Of a stretch of DNA of 64,000 bases, positions 51,478 to 60,696 are shown one piece after another. The stretch comes from Pectobacterium wasabiae CFBP 3304. GTDB lineage: Bacteria; Pseudomonadota; Gammaproteobacteria; Enterobacterales; Enterobacteriaceae. A program made the position numbers and the translations under genes. Where the stretch lies: positions 3,224,001-3,288,000 of the forward strand of contig NZ_CP015750.1 of assembly GCF_001742185.1 (NCBI RefSeq), written 5' to 3'. The notes beneath the pieces are model-generated. The model worked only from the letters and a program-made list of their open reading frames with translations. It was not told the DNA's origin and did no database searches. The first letter of the stretch is position 1. The number at the start of each line of letters is the position of its first letter.

Positions 51478-52161
51478 TCAAGACTCATGGTTAACTAAGG
51501 GCTCCAACTGCTTCGCCATCCATTCTGCGATAAACGGTTGGGCATCACGGGTTGGATGGATGCCATCTTCCATCATCCACTCCGGTTTAAGATACACTTG
51601 CTCCATAAAGAAAGGCAGAAGAGGAAGCGTAAACTGCTCCGCCAGTTTGGGGTAGATATTGCTGAATGACTCGGTGTAGCGGCGGCCATAGTTGGTCGGC
51701 AAACGAACCTGTATCAGCAGCGGTTGAGCGTTAGCCTGTTTGACCAGCGTGATGATTTTCGCCAGATCCTGCTCGATATTTTGTGCCGGAAATCCCCGAA
51801 GTCCGTCATTGCCGCCCAGCTCAATCAACACCCAGCGCGGCTGATGCTGTTTCAGCAGGTTAGGAAGTCGCACCAGCCCCTGTGCAGTGGTGTCACCACT
51901 AATGCTGGCGTTAACTACAGCGATACCCTTTTTTTGCGTTTGCCACTGGGTGTTCAGCAGTGTTGGCCATGCGTTAGCGGCCGGCATCTGGTAGCCCGCA
52001 CTGAGGCTATCGCCCAGAATTAATAATGTGTCAGCAGCGAAAGCGCGTGCGCTGCATAATCCCAGAAGCAAAAGGACGAAAACATGTTTGCGAAGACCAG
52101 CCCAGCGAGTGCTACGCCAAGCAAAACTGCGCACGTAGAAAACATTCTTGAAGTTCATCAT
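51478..52161 (-). CDS. tesA: Periplasmic acyl-CoA thioesterase I / lysophospholipase L1 TesA
   Basis: From the ATG at 52161 (MMNFKNVF, as in E. coli) it has 227 residues. A long signal peptide with a basic n-region and hydrophobic core ([17 protein letters not shown]) is cleaved before ADTLLI. The mature enzyme is an SGNH hydrolase: GDSLSAGY (nucleophile Ser), the Gly of SISGD, GGND (Asn) and DGIHP (Asp/His). It hydrolyses acyl-CoA and lysophospholipids. The signal region is about 19 residues longer than in E. coli. The start lies inside the divergent ybbA gene by 78 bases. Confidence 0.93.
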   Translation of the reverse strand: MMNFKNVFYVRSFAWRSTRWAGLRKHVFVLLLLGLCSARAFAADTLLILGDSLSAGYQMPAANAWPTLLNTQWQTQKKGIAVVNASISGDTTAQGLVRLPNLLKQHQPRWVLIELGGNDGLRGFPAQNIEQDLAKIITLVKQANAQPLLIQVRLPTNYGRRYTESFSNIYPKLAEQFTLPLLPFFMEQVYLKPEWMMEDGIHPTRDAQPFIAEWMAKQLEPLVNHES

Positions 52162-52815
52162 CTTAGTAAGCACGTTGGTCAAGGAGAGAATCGGCTTTCC
52201 ATCCTTACCGGAGTTGAGCTTATTGTCAAACCTGCGCAGACAATTGCCCTGATTGGTGAATCGGGTTCGGGGAAATCAACTTTGCTGGGGATCCTGGCCG
52301 GGCTGGATGATGGCACAGAAGGTGACGTTAGCCTGATGGGAAAATCGCTCAATGCGCTGGACGAAGAAGGTCGCGCGGCGCTGCGTGCCCAGCATGTCGG
52401 TTTTGTCTTTCAGTCTTTCATGCTGGTGCCGACGCTGAATGCATTGGAGAACGTGCAATTACCCGCGTTGCTGCGCGGTGAAAGCGATAGCCACAGCCGT
52501 GGGCAGGCCGAGCAACTTCTGCAACAGCTCGGGCTGGGTGAGCGTTTACATCATCTTCCCGCCCAACTTTCCGGTGGTGAACAGCAGCGTGTAGCGCTGG
52601 CGCGCGCGTTTAGCGGCCGCCCTAACGTGTTGTTTGCCGATGAGCCAACTGGGAATCTGGATCGTAAAACCGGTGAACGCATCGTTGATTTACTGTTTTC
52701 CCTCAATCGCGATTATGCCACCACGTTGATTCTGGTGACACACGATGAGCAACTGGCGGCACGCTGTGAGCGACGCCTGCGGTTAGTCGACGGCAAACTG
52801 CGGGAGGACGCATGA
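52084..52815 (+). CDS. ybbA: ABC transporter ATP-binding protein YbbA
   Basis: The 243-residue ATPase belongs to the LolD/MacB group. Walker A is GESGSGKST (residues ~58-66), the Q-loop [11 protein letters not shown], the ABC signature [14 protein letters not shown], Walker [13 protein letters not shown] and the H-loop VTHDEQ. No in-frame start codon exists between the ATG at 52084 (AGGA seven bases upstream) and the conserved ENILEVHHL, so the N-terminus is ~15 residues longer than in E. coli. The gene overlaps the divergent tesA by 78 bases. It overlaps ybbP by 4 bases (ATGA). With YbbP it is expected to form a type VII ABC complex working with TesA. Confidence 0.94.
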   Translation: MFAKTSPASATPSKTAHVENILEVHHLSKHVGQGENRLSILTGVELIVKPAQTIALIGESGSGKSTLLGILAGLDDGTEGDVSLMGKSLNALDEEGRAALRAQHVGFVFQSFMLVPTLNALENVQLPALLRGESDSHSRGQAEQLLQQLGLGERLHHLPAQLSGGEQQRVALARAFSGRPNVLFADEPTGNLDRKTGERIVDLLFSLNRDYATTLILVTHDEQLAARCERRLRLVDGKLREDA

Positions 52816-55241
52816 TCTGGCGGTGGTTCTGGCGCGAATGGCGCTCTCCTTCCTTACTGATTGTCTGGCTCGCGTTAACGCTGGCTGTCGCCTGCGTGCT
52901 GGCGTTGGGCACGATCAGCGATCGCATGGAAAAAGGTCTCAGTCAGCAGAGTCGTGATTTTCTGGCGGGTGACCGCGTGCTGCGCGCATCTCGGCCTGTC
53001 GCAGACACCTGGCTTCAGGAAGCGGAGCAGCGCGGGCTGATGCTCAGTCGGCAGATTTCTTTTATGACCATGACGTTTGCGGGCGATATGCCGCAGTTGG
53101 CGCAGGTTAAAGCTACCGACCAGCGCTATCCGCTGTACGGTAATTTGCAGACTCGCCCTGAAGGGCTACATGCGGAAGCGGGAACGGTGCTGGTGGCCCC
53201 GCGCCTGCTGGCCTTACTTGATCTGAAAGTCGGTGACATGCTGGATGTCGGCGATACCTCGCTGCGTATCAGCGGTGAACTGATTCAGGAACCGGATTCC
53301 GGTTTTAATCCGTTCGAAACCGCACCGCGTATTCTGATGAATCTGGACGATGTCGAGAAAACCGGAGCGATTCAACCGGGTGGGCGCATTACCTGGCGCT
53401 ATATGTTTTCTGGCAATGAAAAACAGATTAGTGAGTTCAGTAACTTCATCAAGCCACAGCTCAAGCCCGATCAACGCTGGTATGGCATGGAGGATTCTGA
53501 AGGTGCGCTGAGCCAGTCGTTAAAGCGGTCGCAGCAGTTCCTGTTGTTGTCGGCGCTGCTGACGCTGCTGTTGTCTATCGCTGCCGTTGCGGTAGCGATG
53601 GGGCATTACTGCCGCAGTCGCTATGATTTGGTCGCTATTCTGAAAACGCTGGGGGCGGGCAAACAAGCACTGAGGCGATTAATCATCGGCCAATGGCTTT
53701 CCGTGCTTGGGTTGGCTGCGGTCTGCGGTAGCGTGCTTGGGCTGGGTTTTGAGGCACTGTTGATGAAAATGCTGGCTCCGGTGCTGCCTGCTGCATTGCC
53801 AGCATCTGGACTGTGGCCGTGGGTATGGGCGCTAGGCTCGCTGGTGCTGATCTCGCTGCTGGTTGGGCTGCGGCCGTATCGGCTGCTGCTGGCGACACAG
53901 CCGCTGCGCGTGTTGCGTCAGGATGTGGTGGCGAACGTGTGGCCGCTGCGCTACTACCTGCCGATTGTCCTGATTATTGTCGTTGGGTTGCTGGCCGTGT
54001 TGTCCGGTGGCGGCGTGCTGCTGTGGTCGCTGCTTGGCGGTGTGGCGGTACTGTCGCTACTACTTGGCATCATCGGTTGGGGCGGTCTGCTGCTGTTACG
54101 GCGTTTGACGGTTAAGCGACTGGCGTTGCGCCTGGCGATTAATCGCCTGCTGCGTCAGCCGTGGTCGACACTCAGCCAACTGGCCGCGTTTTCATTGTCC
54201 TTCATGCTATTGGCGTTGCTGCTGGTAATGCGTGGTGATCTGCTAGAGCGCTGGCAGCAGCAGTTGCCGCCGGGCAGCCCGAACTATTTCCTGCTGAATA
54301 TCACGGCGGAACAGGTGCCGCAGGTGAGGGATTTCCTTTCTCAGCATAACGTGATGCCGGAGCCGTTCTTCCCGATTATTCGTGCACGGCTGACGGAGAT
54401 TAATCAGCAGATTGCGACGGAAGTAATCCATGAGGACGATCCAGGCGGCAACACGGTGAACCGTGAACTGAACCTGACCTGGATGAACGGGATTCCGCAG
54501 CACAACGTATTGGTGGAAGGGGAAGCGCCGAAGGCGGGCGAAGTCTCGATGGAAGCGAAAGAAGCCAAAGAGATGGGCATCAAGATTGGCGATACGCTGA
54601 CCTTTACCGGTGACACGCAGCCGTTTAGCGCCACGGTGACCAGTTTTCGTCAGGTGGACTGGGAAAGTCTGCGTCCGAATTTCTTCTTTATTTTCCCCGT
54701 GGGGGCGTTGGACAACCAGCCACAGTCTTGGCTGACCAGCTTCCGCTACGATGGTGACGAGAAGATGATTACGCAGTTAAATCGCCAATTCCCGACGGTG
54801 AGTGTGTTGGATATCGGCAGTATCCTGCGTCAGGTGGGGCAGGTCTTGCAGCAGGTGAGTCGAGCGCTGGAGATTATGGTCATTCTGGTACTGTTCTGCG
54901 GCGTGTTGCTGCTGTTGGCACAAATTCAGGTTGGGATGCGTCAACGGCGTCAGGAGTTGATGGTATACCGCACGCTGGGAGCCGGGTTGCGCCTGCTGCG
55001 TACCACGCTGTGGTGTGAGTTCGCGGTGCTGGGGTTGGTTGCGGGAACGGCGGCGGCAATTGGCGCTGAGTCGGCTCTGTGGCTGTTACAGCGTAAGGTC
55101 TTCAACTTTGCCTGGGAACCGAATATCGGGATGTGGATAACACTGCCGTTAATTGCGGCGTTCCTGCTGTCGCTCTGCGGCGGCTGGCTGGGTCTGCGGC
55201 TCTTACGCGGTAAAGCACTGTTCCGGCAGTTTTCGGGGTGA
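52812..55241 (+). CDS. ybbP: ABC transporter permease YbbP (FtsX family)
   Basis: The 809-residue inner-membrane protein has about ten helices in the tandem FtsX-type layout. A first helix (residues ~15-35) is followed by a large periplasmic domain, then two clusters of three to four helices around residues ~245-480, a second periplasmic domain (~490-690) and three final helices. FtsX-like cytoplasmic loops are ILKTLGAGKQALRRL and VYRTLGAGLRLLRTT. It partners YbbA, with which it overlaps by 4 bases. The substrate is unknown; linkage to tesA suggests lipids or hydrophobic molecules. A structured repeat lies downstream. Confidence 0.94.
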   Translation: MIWRWFWREWRSPSLLIVWLALTLAVACVLALGTISDRMEKGLSQQSRDFLAGDRVLRASRPVADTWLQEAEQRGLMLSRQISFMTMTFAGDMPQLAQVKATDQRYPLYGNLQTRPEGLHAEAGTVLVAPRLLALLDLKVGDMLDVGDTSLRISGELIQEPDSGFNPFETAPRILMNLDDVEKTGAIQPGGRITWRYMFSGNEKQISEFSNFIKPQLKPDQRWYGMEDSEGALSQSLKRSQQFLLLSALLTLLLSIAAVAVAMGHYCRSRYDLVAILKTLGAGKQALRRLIIGQWLSVLGLAAVCGSVLGLGFEALLMKMLAPVLPAALPASGLWPWVWALGSLVLISLLVGLRPYRLLLATQPLRVLRQDVVANVWPLRYYLPIVLIIVVGLLAVLSGGGVLLWSLLGGVAVLSLLLGIIGWGGLLLLRRLTVKRLALRLAINRLLRQPWSTLSQLAAFSLSFMLLALLLVMRGDLLERWQQQLPPGSPNYFLLNITAEQVPQVRDFLSQHNVMPEPFFPIIRARLTEINQQIATEVIHEDDPGGNTVNRELNLTWMNGIPQHNVLVEGEAPKAGEVSMEAKEAKEMGIKIGDTLTFTGDTQPFSATVTSFRQVDWESLRPNFFFIFPVGALDNQPQSWLTSFRYDGDEKMITQLNRQFPTVSVLDIGSILRQVGQVLQQVSRALEIMVILVLFCGVLLLLAQIQVGMRQRRQELMVYRTLGAGLRLLRTTLWCEFAVLGLVAGTAAAIGAESALWLLQRKVFNFAWEPNIGMWITLPLIAAFLLSLCGGWLGLRLLRGKALFRQFSG

Positions 55242-55340
55242 TATTGCGTATAAGAATACGCCATTTTCTCTGAGACGAATTGCTATGCAAATATAGAGAA
55301 AGTTTCGTGCGCAATACCGCCGCCACGTTTATGCAAAACC

Positions 55341-55546
55341 TTATCAGCGCCCGACGCAGGGCGCTCAAGCGCCGCAGCCCTGCGAACCCTGGCTTCTGGC
55401 TAAATTATGCCGCTACGCGGTTCCATCGGTGTTCATGACCGCTAATCGAGCCGCCAGTGACGCGTTCCCTACGCGGCACTGGCTTTCGCGACGTCCTGTC
55501 GCTCACTCGGCGGTCAAGCTCACCGCTGCATAATTTTTGATGCCGG
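55341..55546 (-). repeat. Structured ~210-bp repeat, copy 2 (family not recognised)
   Basis: Its reverse complement is homologous end to end with 49364-49575. Equivalent hairpins are GCGAC/GTCGC, GCCAGTG-CGCGT / ACGCG-CACTGGC (+ strand 55453-55483) and CGCAGGGC/GCCCTGCG (+ strand 55455-55484 is the former; the latter is at 55355-55384). Compared with copy 1, paired positions have changed together. It lies in the convergent gap between ybbP and speG. Confidence 0.75.
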
Positions 55547-55573
55547 ATAACAGAGAAACTCGATCTTTTTACC

Positions 55574-56149
55574 TTACTGACTGATAGAACTTCCCGGTGC
55601 TTCGCCGCCGGTTCCCGTCACGGTTTTGTGTTTCTCCAGATATTGATGCTGGAAAATACACATGCGGATCGTGTTGCGGTATTCACCGTTGATGAAAAAC
55701 TCGTGGATCAACTCGCCTTCGACCTCAAACCCCAGTTTGCTGTAGATGTGGATCGCTTTCTGGTTTTCCTTATCCACAATCAAATACAGCTTATAGAGGT
55801 TCAACACCGAGAAGCCGTAATCCATCGCCAGTTTGGCTGCCGTGCTGGCGTAACCGCGGCCTTGATACGCGGGATCGATGATGATCTGAAATTCCGCGCG
55901 ACGGTGGATATGGTTAATCTCCACCAGTTCAACCAGACCGACTTTAGTCTGTTCGTGTTCAATAATGAAGCGCCGCTCGCTCTGGTCATGAATATGCTTG
56001 TCGTACAGATCGCTGAGTTCGACAAAGGCCTCGTAAGGCTCTTCAAACCAATAACGCATCACACTGGCATTGTTATCCAACTGGTGAACAAAAGTGAGAT
56101 CGTCCCGCTCCAGCGGTCGTAGCCGAACGGAATTGCTCGTACCGGACAT
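55574..56149 (-). CDS. speG: Spermidine N1-acetyltransferase SpeG
   Basis: The 191-residue GNAT acetyltransferase neutralises excess spermidine or spermine with acetyl-CoA. The sequence matches E. coli SpeG through [20 protein letters not shown], the polyamine-allosteric acidic region ([18 protein letters not shown]), the acetyl-CoA loop [14 protein letters not shown], and [15 protein letters not shown]. Length is slightly above the E. coli 186 because of a divergent C-terminus (residues ~178-191). The gene stands alone between the structured repeat and purN. Confidence 0.95.
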   Translation of the reverse strand: MSGTSNSVRLRPLERDDLTFVHQLDNNASVMRYWFEEPYEAFVELSDLYDKHIHDQSERRFIIEHEQTKVGLVELVEINHIHRRAEFQIIIDPAYQGRGYASTAAKLAMDYGFSVLNLYKLYLIVDKENQKAIHIYSKLGFEVEGELIHEFFINGEYRNTIRMCIFQHQYLEKHKTVTGTGGEAPGSSISQ

Positions 56150-56356
56150 AGTGAATCCTTAATTGTTAAAAGGGACGTGAACCGTGGTTACTGAGGTCAC
56201 GCTGGCATGAGTATGCTAACGCTAGTATAGCGGCGGAGCGTTCTGCGTAGAACGTTCAATAATAACCAATGAATACTTAAAGCATAAATAGGGGAGAAGA
56301 AATGATGATGACTAGCGAGTGGATGCCGAAAGAAAAAAGAAGTGAATACGTAATAA

Positions 56357-56387
56357 AGAGTAAGGCTCCGCAGGGGAGCCTTACTCT
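56357..56387 (-). terminator. Terminator of purMN
   Basis: AGAGTAAGGCTCC (56357-56369) pairs perfectly with GGAGCCTTACTCT (56375-56387), a 13-bp stem 25 bases past the purN stop. On the reverse strand it is followed by TTTATTACG, a modest T run. Confidence 0.8.
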
Positions 56388-56412
56388 ATGATGAAGCGAT
56401 GAGCTGACAACA

Positions 56413-57051
56413 TCACTCGGCAGCATAACCCTGTGGAGGAATACGCACGCTATCCAACCAGGCTTCATTCTCGCGCATCACCAATCTGCCGTTCAGGAAC
56501 CAGTTAATGACCATCGGATAAATCGTGTGCTCGTGCGTCTTAACGCGTTCGCTTAGACTTTCTTCCGTATCGTCAGTAAATACAGGAACCTTCGCTTGCA
56601 GAATCAACGGGCCGCCGTCCAGTTCATCGGTGACAAAATGCACGGACGTGCCGTGTTCATTATCGCCATTTTCCAGCGCCTTACGATGCGTATGTAGGCC
56701 AGGATATTTGGGCAGCAGAGAAGGGTGAATGTTTAACATTTTGCCTGCAAAAGTTGCAACAAATTCCGGGCTAAGAATCCGCATGTAGCCTGCTAAGATC
56801 ACCAGTGCCGGTTGATACTGTTCAATTTCGTTTGCTAATGCGGCATCAAATGCAGCACGGTCGGCAAAATCTTCAGGATTCAGGACGCACGTAGGGATCT
56901 CAGCATTCTGCGCGCGTTCTAGTCCGTAAGCCTCCGCATTATTACTGAATACGGCGACAATCTTTCCTTTAAGGCGTCCGTTTTTACAGGCGTCAATCAA
57001 CGCCTGTAAGTTGCTTCCATGACCTGAAATCAGCACAACGATGTTTTTCAT
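56413..57051 (-). CDS. purN: Phosphoribosylglycinamide formyltransferase PurN
   Basis: The 212-residue enzyme formylates GAR using 10-formyltetrahydrofolate in purine synthesis. Phosphate-binding SGHGSNLQALID (residues ~8-19), the catalytic segment KMLNIHPSLLPKYPGLHTH (Asn/His) and the Asp in DELDGGPL are intact. Length is identical to E. coli PurN. Its ATG overlaps the purM stop by one base (TGATG), so the two are translationally coupled. Confidence 0.97.
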   Translation of the reverse strand: MKNIVVLISGHGSNLQALIDACKNGRLKGKIVAVFSNNAEAYGLERAQNAEIPTCVLNPEDFADRAAFDAALANEIEQYQPALVILAGYMRILSPEFVATFAGKMLNIHPSLLPKYPGLHTHRKALENGDNEHGTSVHFVTDELDGGPLILQAKVPVFTDDTEESLSERVKTHEHTIYPMVINWFLNGRLVMRENEAWLDSVRIPPQGYAAE

Positions 57052-58088
57052 CAGTTAATAACCACTGCGTCTCCGGCATCGGTTTGGGTAATGACGCCGA
57101 TTTTCCATGCGTTTTCGCCGCTGCTGTTGAGTAACGCAACGGCCTCGTCTGCCTGTTCGGCTGGCAGTGCGATGATCATACCAACACCGCAGTTGAAAGT
57201 ACGATACATTTCGTGGCGGCTAACATTACCAGCCTGTTGCAGCCAGTTGAAGACCGCAGGCCATTGCCAACTGGATTCGTCGATAGTTGCCTGCATGCCT
57301 TCTGGCAGCACGCGTGGGATATTTTCCCAGAAGCCGCCGCCGGTCAGGTGAGAAATCGCGTGGACATCCACTTTCTCAATCAGGGACAGCACGGATTTCA
57401 CATAGATTTTGGTCGGTGCCAGCAGGTGGTCGGCCAGCGGTTTGCCTTCCAGTTCGAACTGCTCTGGATTGGTTTTGCTGACTTCAAGCACTTTGCGCAC
57501 CAGAGAATAGCCGTTTGAGTGCGGGCCGCTTGCCGCGAGGGCAACGAGAACATCGCCGTGCTGAACTTTGCTACCGTCAATGATTTCTGATTTTTCTACG
57601 ACACCGACGCAGAAGCCGGCAACATCGTAGTCTTCACCGTGATACATGCCCGGCATTTCGGCGGTTTCACCACCGACCAGCGCACAGCCTGATTGCTTAC
57701 AGCCTTCCGCGATACCGGTAATCACGCTGGCAGCGGTGTCGACATCCAGCTTACCCGTGGCGTAATAGTCGAGAAAGAACAGCGGTTCAGCACCCTGGAC
57801 GACCAGATCGTTCACGCACATCGCAACCAGATCGATACCAATCGTATCGTGGCGTTTCAGATCCATCGCCAGGCGCAGTTTGGTGCCGACTCCATCAGTG
57901 CCGGAAACCAGAATCGGTTCGCGGTATTTTTGCGGTAAGGCGCACAAGGCACCGAAACCACCCAATCCACCCATAACTTCCGGGCGACGGGTCTGTTTCA
58001 CTACACCTTTGATTCGGTCTACCAATGCATTACCTGCATCGATATCCACGCCTGCGTCTTTATAGCTGAGAGAGGTTTTGTCGGTCAC
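57051..58088 (-). CDS. purM: Phosphoribosylformylglycinamidine cyclo-ligase PurM
   Basis: The 345-residue AIR synthetase closes the imidazole ring in purine synthesis. The start is placed at GTG 58088, giving [16 protein letters not shown], which matches E. coli PurM exactly in length and has GGGGA upstream; the frame runs on to 58154 without support. ATP-binding segments are [27 protein letters not shown] and [12 protein letters not shown]. The C-terminus has [14 protein letters not shown] PurR-like operator lies ~130 bases upstream, and upp is divergent. Confidence 0.96.
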   Translation of the reverse strand: MTDKTSLSYKDAGVDIDAGNALVDRIKGVVKQTRRPEVMGGLGGFGALCALPQKYREPILVSGTDGVGTKLRLAMDLKRHDTIGIDLVAMCVNDLVVQGAEPLFFLDYYATGKLDVDTAASVITGIAEGCKQSGCALVGGETAEMPGMYHGEDYDVAGFCVGVVEKSEIIDGSKVQHGDVLVALAASGPHSNGYSLVRKVLEVSKTNPEQFELEGKPLADHLLAPTKIYVKSVLSLIEKVDVHAISHLTGGGFWENIPRVLPEGMQATIDESSWQWPAVFNWLQQAGNVSRHEMYRTFNCGVGMIIALPAEQADEAVALLNSSGENAWKIGVITQTDAGDAVVIN

Positions 58089-58219
58089 TGCTGAGTCCCC
58101 ACGAAGGTTACGGGTTGTATTCAAAAACAGACTTGTATTAAAAAAATATGGCATTCAGAAAACACGGTATTTGGAAAAGATACTGTGGTAAAAATAATGC
58201 GCGCTAATTCTAACAGTGT

Positions 58220-58235
58220 AGGCAATCGTTTGCGA
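58220..58235 (-). promoter_or_regulatory. PurR operator of purMN
   Basis: On the reverse strand TCGCAAACGATTGCCT fits the PurR consensus ANGCAANCGNTTNCNT except at the first base. In E. coli purMN is repressed by PurR with hypoxanthine or guanine. Confidence 0.75.
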
Positions 58236-58337
58236 GTGATGAGTCATCGGCTGGCTATTTTTCGTTGATGACGACAATTTATCTCCTCGGTTGATCTGGA
58301 TCAGGCTTAATCATATGGCGCTAAGTAAAAAAGGCGG

Positions 58338-58358
58338 TATAATCCCGCGATTTTTTTT
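58338..58358 (+). promoter_or_regulatory. upp promoter with UTP-sensitive initiation region
   Basis: TATAAT (58338-58343) is followed six bases on by GATTTTTTTT (58349-58358). The E. coli upp start region reads GATTTTTTTTG, where high UTP causes abortive reiterative transcription after the A start. The same arrangement here indicates the same uracil-level control. Confidence 0.8.
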
Positions 58359-58361
58359 ACG

Positions 58362-58433
58362 ACGGGCTCTCGTGCCCGCCGCCCTGCGGGCCGCCGCAAG
58401 CGGTGTTTAAAACGCGTTTAGCGTTTTTGTCCG
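58362..58433 (+). repeat. Multi-hairpin leader module of upp, related to the ERIC 70-bp insert
   Basis: Four hairpins occur in a row: GGGC/GCCC, CCCT/GGG, CCGC/GCGG and AAAACGC/GCGTTTT, ending TTTTTGTCC. The forward reading of long ERIC copy B has the same order: AGGC/GCCT, CCCT/AGGG, CAACGC/GCGTTG, CAAAACG/CGTTTTG then TCC. The module lies between the upp transcription start and the ATG, so it is in the mRNA leader. Confidence 0.6.
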
Positions 58434-58458
58434 TCCACTAGCCGATGGGGAGATAATG

Positions 58459-59085
58459 ATGAAGATCGTCGAGGTGAAACACCCACTTGTCAAACATAAA
58501 CTGGGTTTGATGCGTGAGAACGATATTAGCACTAAGCGCTTTCGCGAGCTGGCTTCCGAAGTGGGAAGTTTGTTGACTTACGAAGCGACGGCCGATCTGG
58601 CCACCGAAAAAGTCACCATTGATGGCTGGTGCGGTCCGGTTGAAGTCGATCAGATTAAAGGCAAGAAAATTACCGTTGTACCGATTCTGCGTGCAGGGTT
58701 AGGGATGATGGAAGGCGTGCTGGAGAATGTCCCTAGCGCGCGTATCAGCGTTGTCGGTATCTACCGTAATGAAGAGACGCTGGAGCCTGTTCCCTATTTC
58801 CAGAAGCTGGTTTCCAATATCGAAGAGCGCATGGCGCTGGTTGTTGACCCAATGCTGGCGACCGGTGGTTCGATGATCGCGACGATCGATCTGCTGAAAA
58901 AAGCAGGCTGCCACAGTATTAAGGTACTGGTATTGGTCGCGGCTCCAGAAGGGATTGCCGCATTGGAGAAAGCTCACCCGGATATTGAGCTTTATACCGC
59001 ATCCATTGATAAGGGTCTCAACGAGCAAGGTTACATCATGCCGGGCCTGGGTGATGCGGGCGATAAAATATTTGGTACGAAATAA
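58459..59085 (+). CDS. upp: Uracil phosphoribosyltransferase Upp
   Basis: The 208-residue enzyme makes UMP from uracil and PRPP. The PRPP-binding motif is [16 protein letters not shown] (residues ~128-143). The flexible uracil loop and C-terminal [17 protein letters not shown] match E. coli Upp in full length. The ATG at 58459 ([14 protein letters not shown]) is favoured over an ATG three bases earlier because GGGAG is better spaced. A terminator follows before uraA, the matching uracil permease. Confidence 0.97.
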   Translation: MKIVEVKHPLVKHKLGLMRENDISTKRFRELASEVGSLLTYEATADLATEKVTIDGWCGPVEVDQIKGKKITVVPILRAGLGMMEGVLENVPSARISVVGIYRNEETLEPVPYFQKLVSNIEERMALVVDPMLATGGSMIATIDLLKKAGCHSIKVLVLVAAPEGIAALEKAHPDIELYTASIDKGLNEQGYIMPGLGDAGDKIFGTK

Positions 59086-59091
59086 CAGGTA

Positions 59092-59117
59092 AGCCGACTT
59101 ATAGTCGGCTTTTTTTT
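59092..59117 (+). terminator. Terminator between upp and uraA
   Basis: AGCCGACT (59092-59099) pairs with AGTCGGCT (59103-59110), followed by T8. It would leave upp largely independent of uraA or reduce read-through. Confidence 0.9.
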
Positions 59118-59301
59118 GGCGCGAACCTAAGTACTTCCTATGGTGCGCCACAGCCTGTGTTACGTCACACGCGGTTCTTTTATTACATCAGCAGTCAACA
59201 TCATCCTGCTTTACTACGGTGGGGCGGGATGAGTCTGGCTGTGATAATAAGTGTGGGTCTACCTGCACATACAAATAGCAACACTACAGAGGATATTGAA
59301 G

Positions 59302-60591
59302 ATGACTCGTCGCGCCATCGGGGTGAGTGAACGCCCCCCCTTGTTACAAACTATCCCGTTGAGTTTCCAGCATCTATTCGCGATGTTTGGCGCTACCGTT
59401 CTGGTTCCCATCCTGTTTAAGATCAACCCGGCGACCGTACTGTTATTTAACGGCGTGGGTACGCTGCTTTATTTATTCATTTGTAAGGGAAAAATCCCTG
59501 CATATTTGGGGTCGAGCTTTGCGTTCATTTCCCCCGTTTTACTGCTGTTGCCGCTGGGGTATGAAGTTGCGCTGGGTGGTTTCATCATGTGTGGCGTGTT
59601 GTTCTGTCTGGTGGCGCTGATTGTTCAGAAAGCGGGTACTGGCTGGCTGAATGTGCTGTTTCCGCCTGCGGCGATGGGGGCGATTGTCGCCGTTATCGGC
59701 CTTGAGCTCGCCGGTGTTGCGGCAGGAATGGCCGGACTGCTGCCTGCCGATGGCACATCCGTTGATTCCACTGCGGTGACGATTTCTCTGGCAACGCTGG
59801 CGATCACCATTTTGGGATCGGTGCTGTTTCGCGGTTTTCTGGCGATCATCCCGATTCTGATCGGGGTACTGGCTGGCTATGCGCTGTCGTTCGCGCTGGG
59901 CGTGGTTGACTTGACCCCGATTCGTGAAGCGCACTGGTTCGCGATGCCAACATTCTATACGCCGCGCTTTGAGTGGTTTGCCATTCTGGCGATCCTGCCT
60001 GCGGCGCTGGTGGTAATTGCAGAACACGTTGGCCACCTGGTCGTGACGGCGAACATCGTGAAGAAAGATCTGATGCGCGATCCGGGACTACACCGCTCCA
60101 TGTTTGCCAACGGGATTTCTACCGTGCTGTCTGGTTTCTTCGGTTCTACGCCGAACACGACCTACGGAGAGAATATCGGCGTGCTGGCGATTACCAAAGT
60201 GTATAGCACCTGGGTTATTGGCGGCGCCGCGATCCTTGCGATTCTGCTCTCCTGCGTAGGTAAATTGGCCGCGGCGATTCAGGCTGTACCGGTTCCTGTC
60301 ATGGGTGGTGTGTCGCTGTTGCTGTACGGCGTGATCGGTGCCTCTGGTATTCGCGTGCTGATTGAATCCAAAGTGGATTACAACAAAGCACAAAACCTGA
60401 TCCTGACCTCTGTGATTCTGATCATCGGCGTCAGCGGTGCGAAAGTACATCTGGGCTCGACCGAACTGAAGGGCATGGCGCTGGCGACGGTTGTCGGTAT
60501 CGGTATGAGTCTGGTGTTTAAAGTCATCAGCCTGTTCCGCAAAGAGGAAGAGATCCTCGATGCGCCGGAAGAGAACGACGTGCGTTCATAG
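59302..60591 (+). CDS. uraA: Uracil:proton symporter UraA
   Basis: The 429-residue NCS2 permease imports uracil. The start at 59302 (MTRRAIGVSERPPLLQTIP; AGAGGA upstream) matches E. coli UraA in length; the 17-codon upstream frame is rejected. Fourteen helices are expected. Substrate and proton residues lie in VVIAEHVGHLVVT (Glu ~241) and GSTPNTTYGENIGV (Glu ~290). It follows upp after a terminator and a 184-bp gap, and is followed by hda after 105 bases. Confidence 0.96.
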   Translation: MTRRAIGVSERPPLLQTIPLSFQHLFAMFGATVLVPILFKINPATVLLFNGVGTLLYLFICKGKIPAYLGSSFAFISPVLLLLPLGYEVALGGFIMCGVLFCLVALIVQKAGTGWLNVLFPPAAMGAIVAVIGLELAGVAAGMAGLLPADGTSVDSTAVTISLATLAITILGSVLFRGFLAIIPILIGVLAGYALSFALGVVDLTPIREAHWFAMPTFYTPRFEWFAILAILPAALVVIAEHVGHLVVTANIVKKDLMRDPGLHRSMFANGISTVLSGFFGSTPNTTYGENIGVLAITKVYSTWVIGGAAILAILLSCVGKLAAAIQAVPVPVMGGVSLLLYGVIGASGIRVLIESKVDYNKAQNLILTSVILIIGVSGAKVHLGSTELKGMALATVVGIGMSLVFKVISLFRKEEEILDAPEENDVRS

Positions 60592-60696
60592 TTGTGTTAT
60601 TCCCCCTGTTGAGGCTGCGTAGATCGTGGTCTCAACAGGGACAGGTTTCTGTGGTAAACTCGATCCGTTTTCCTGCCCGTTTTGCTTGAGGTGATT

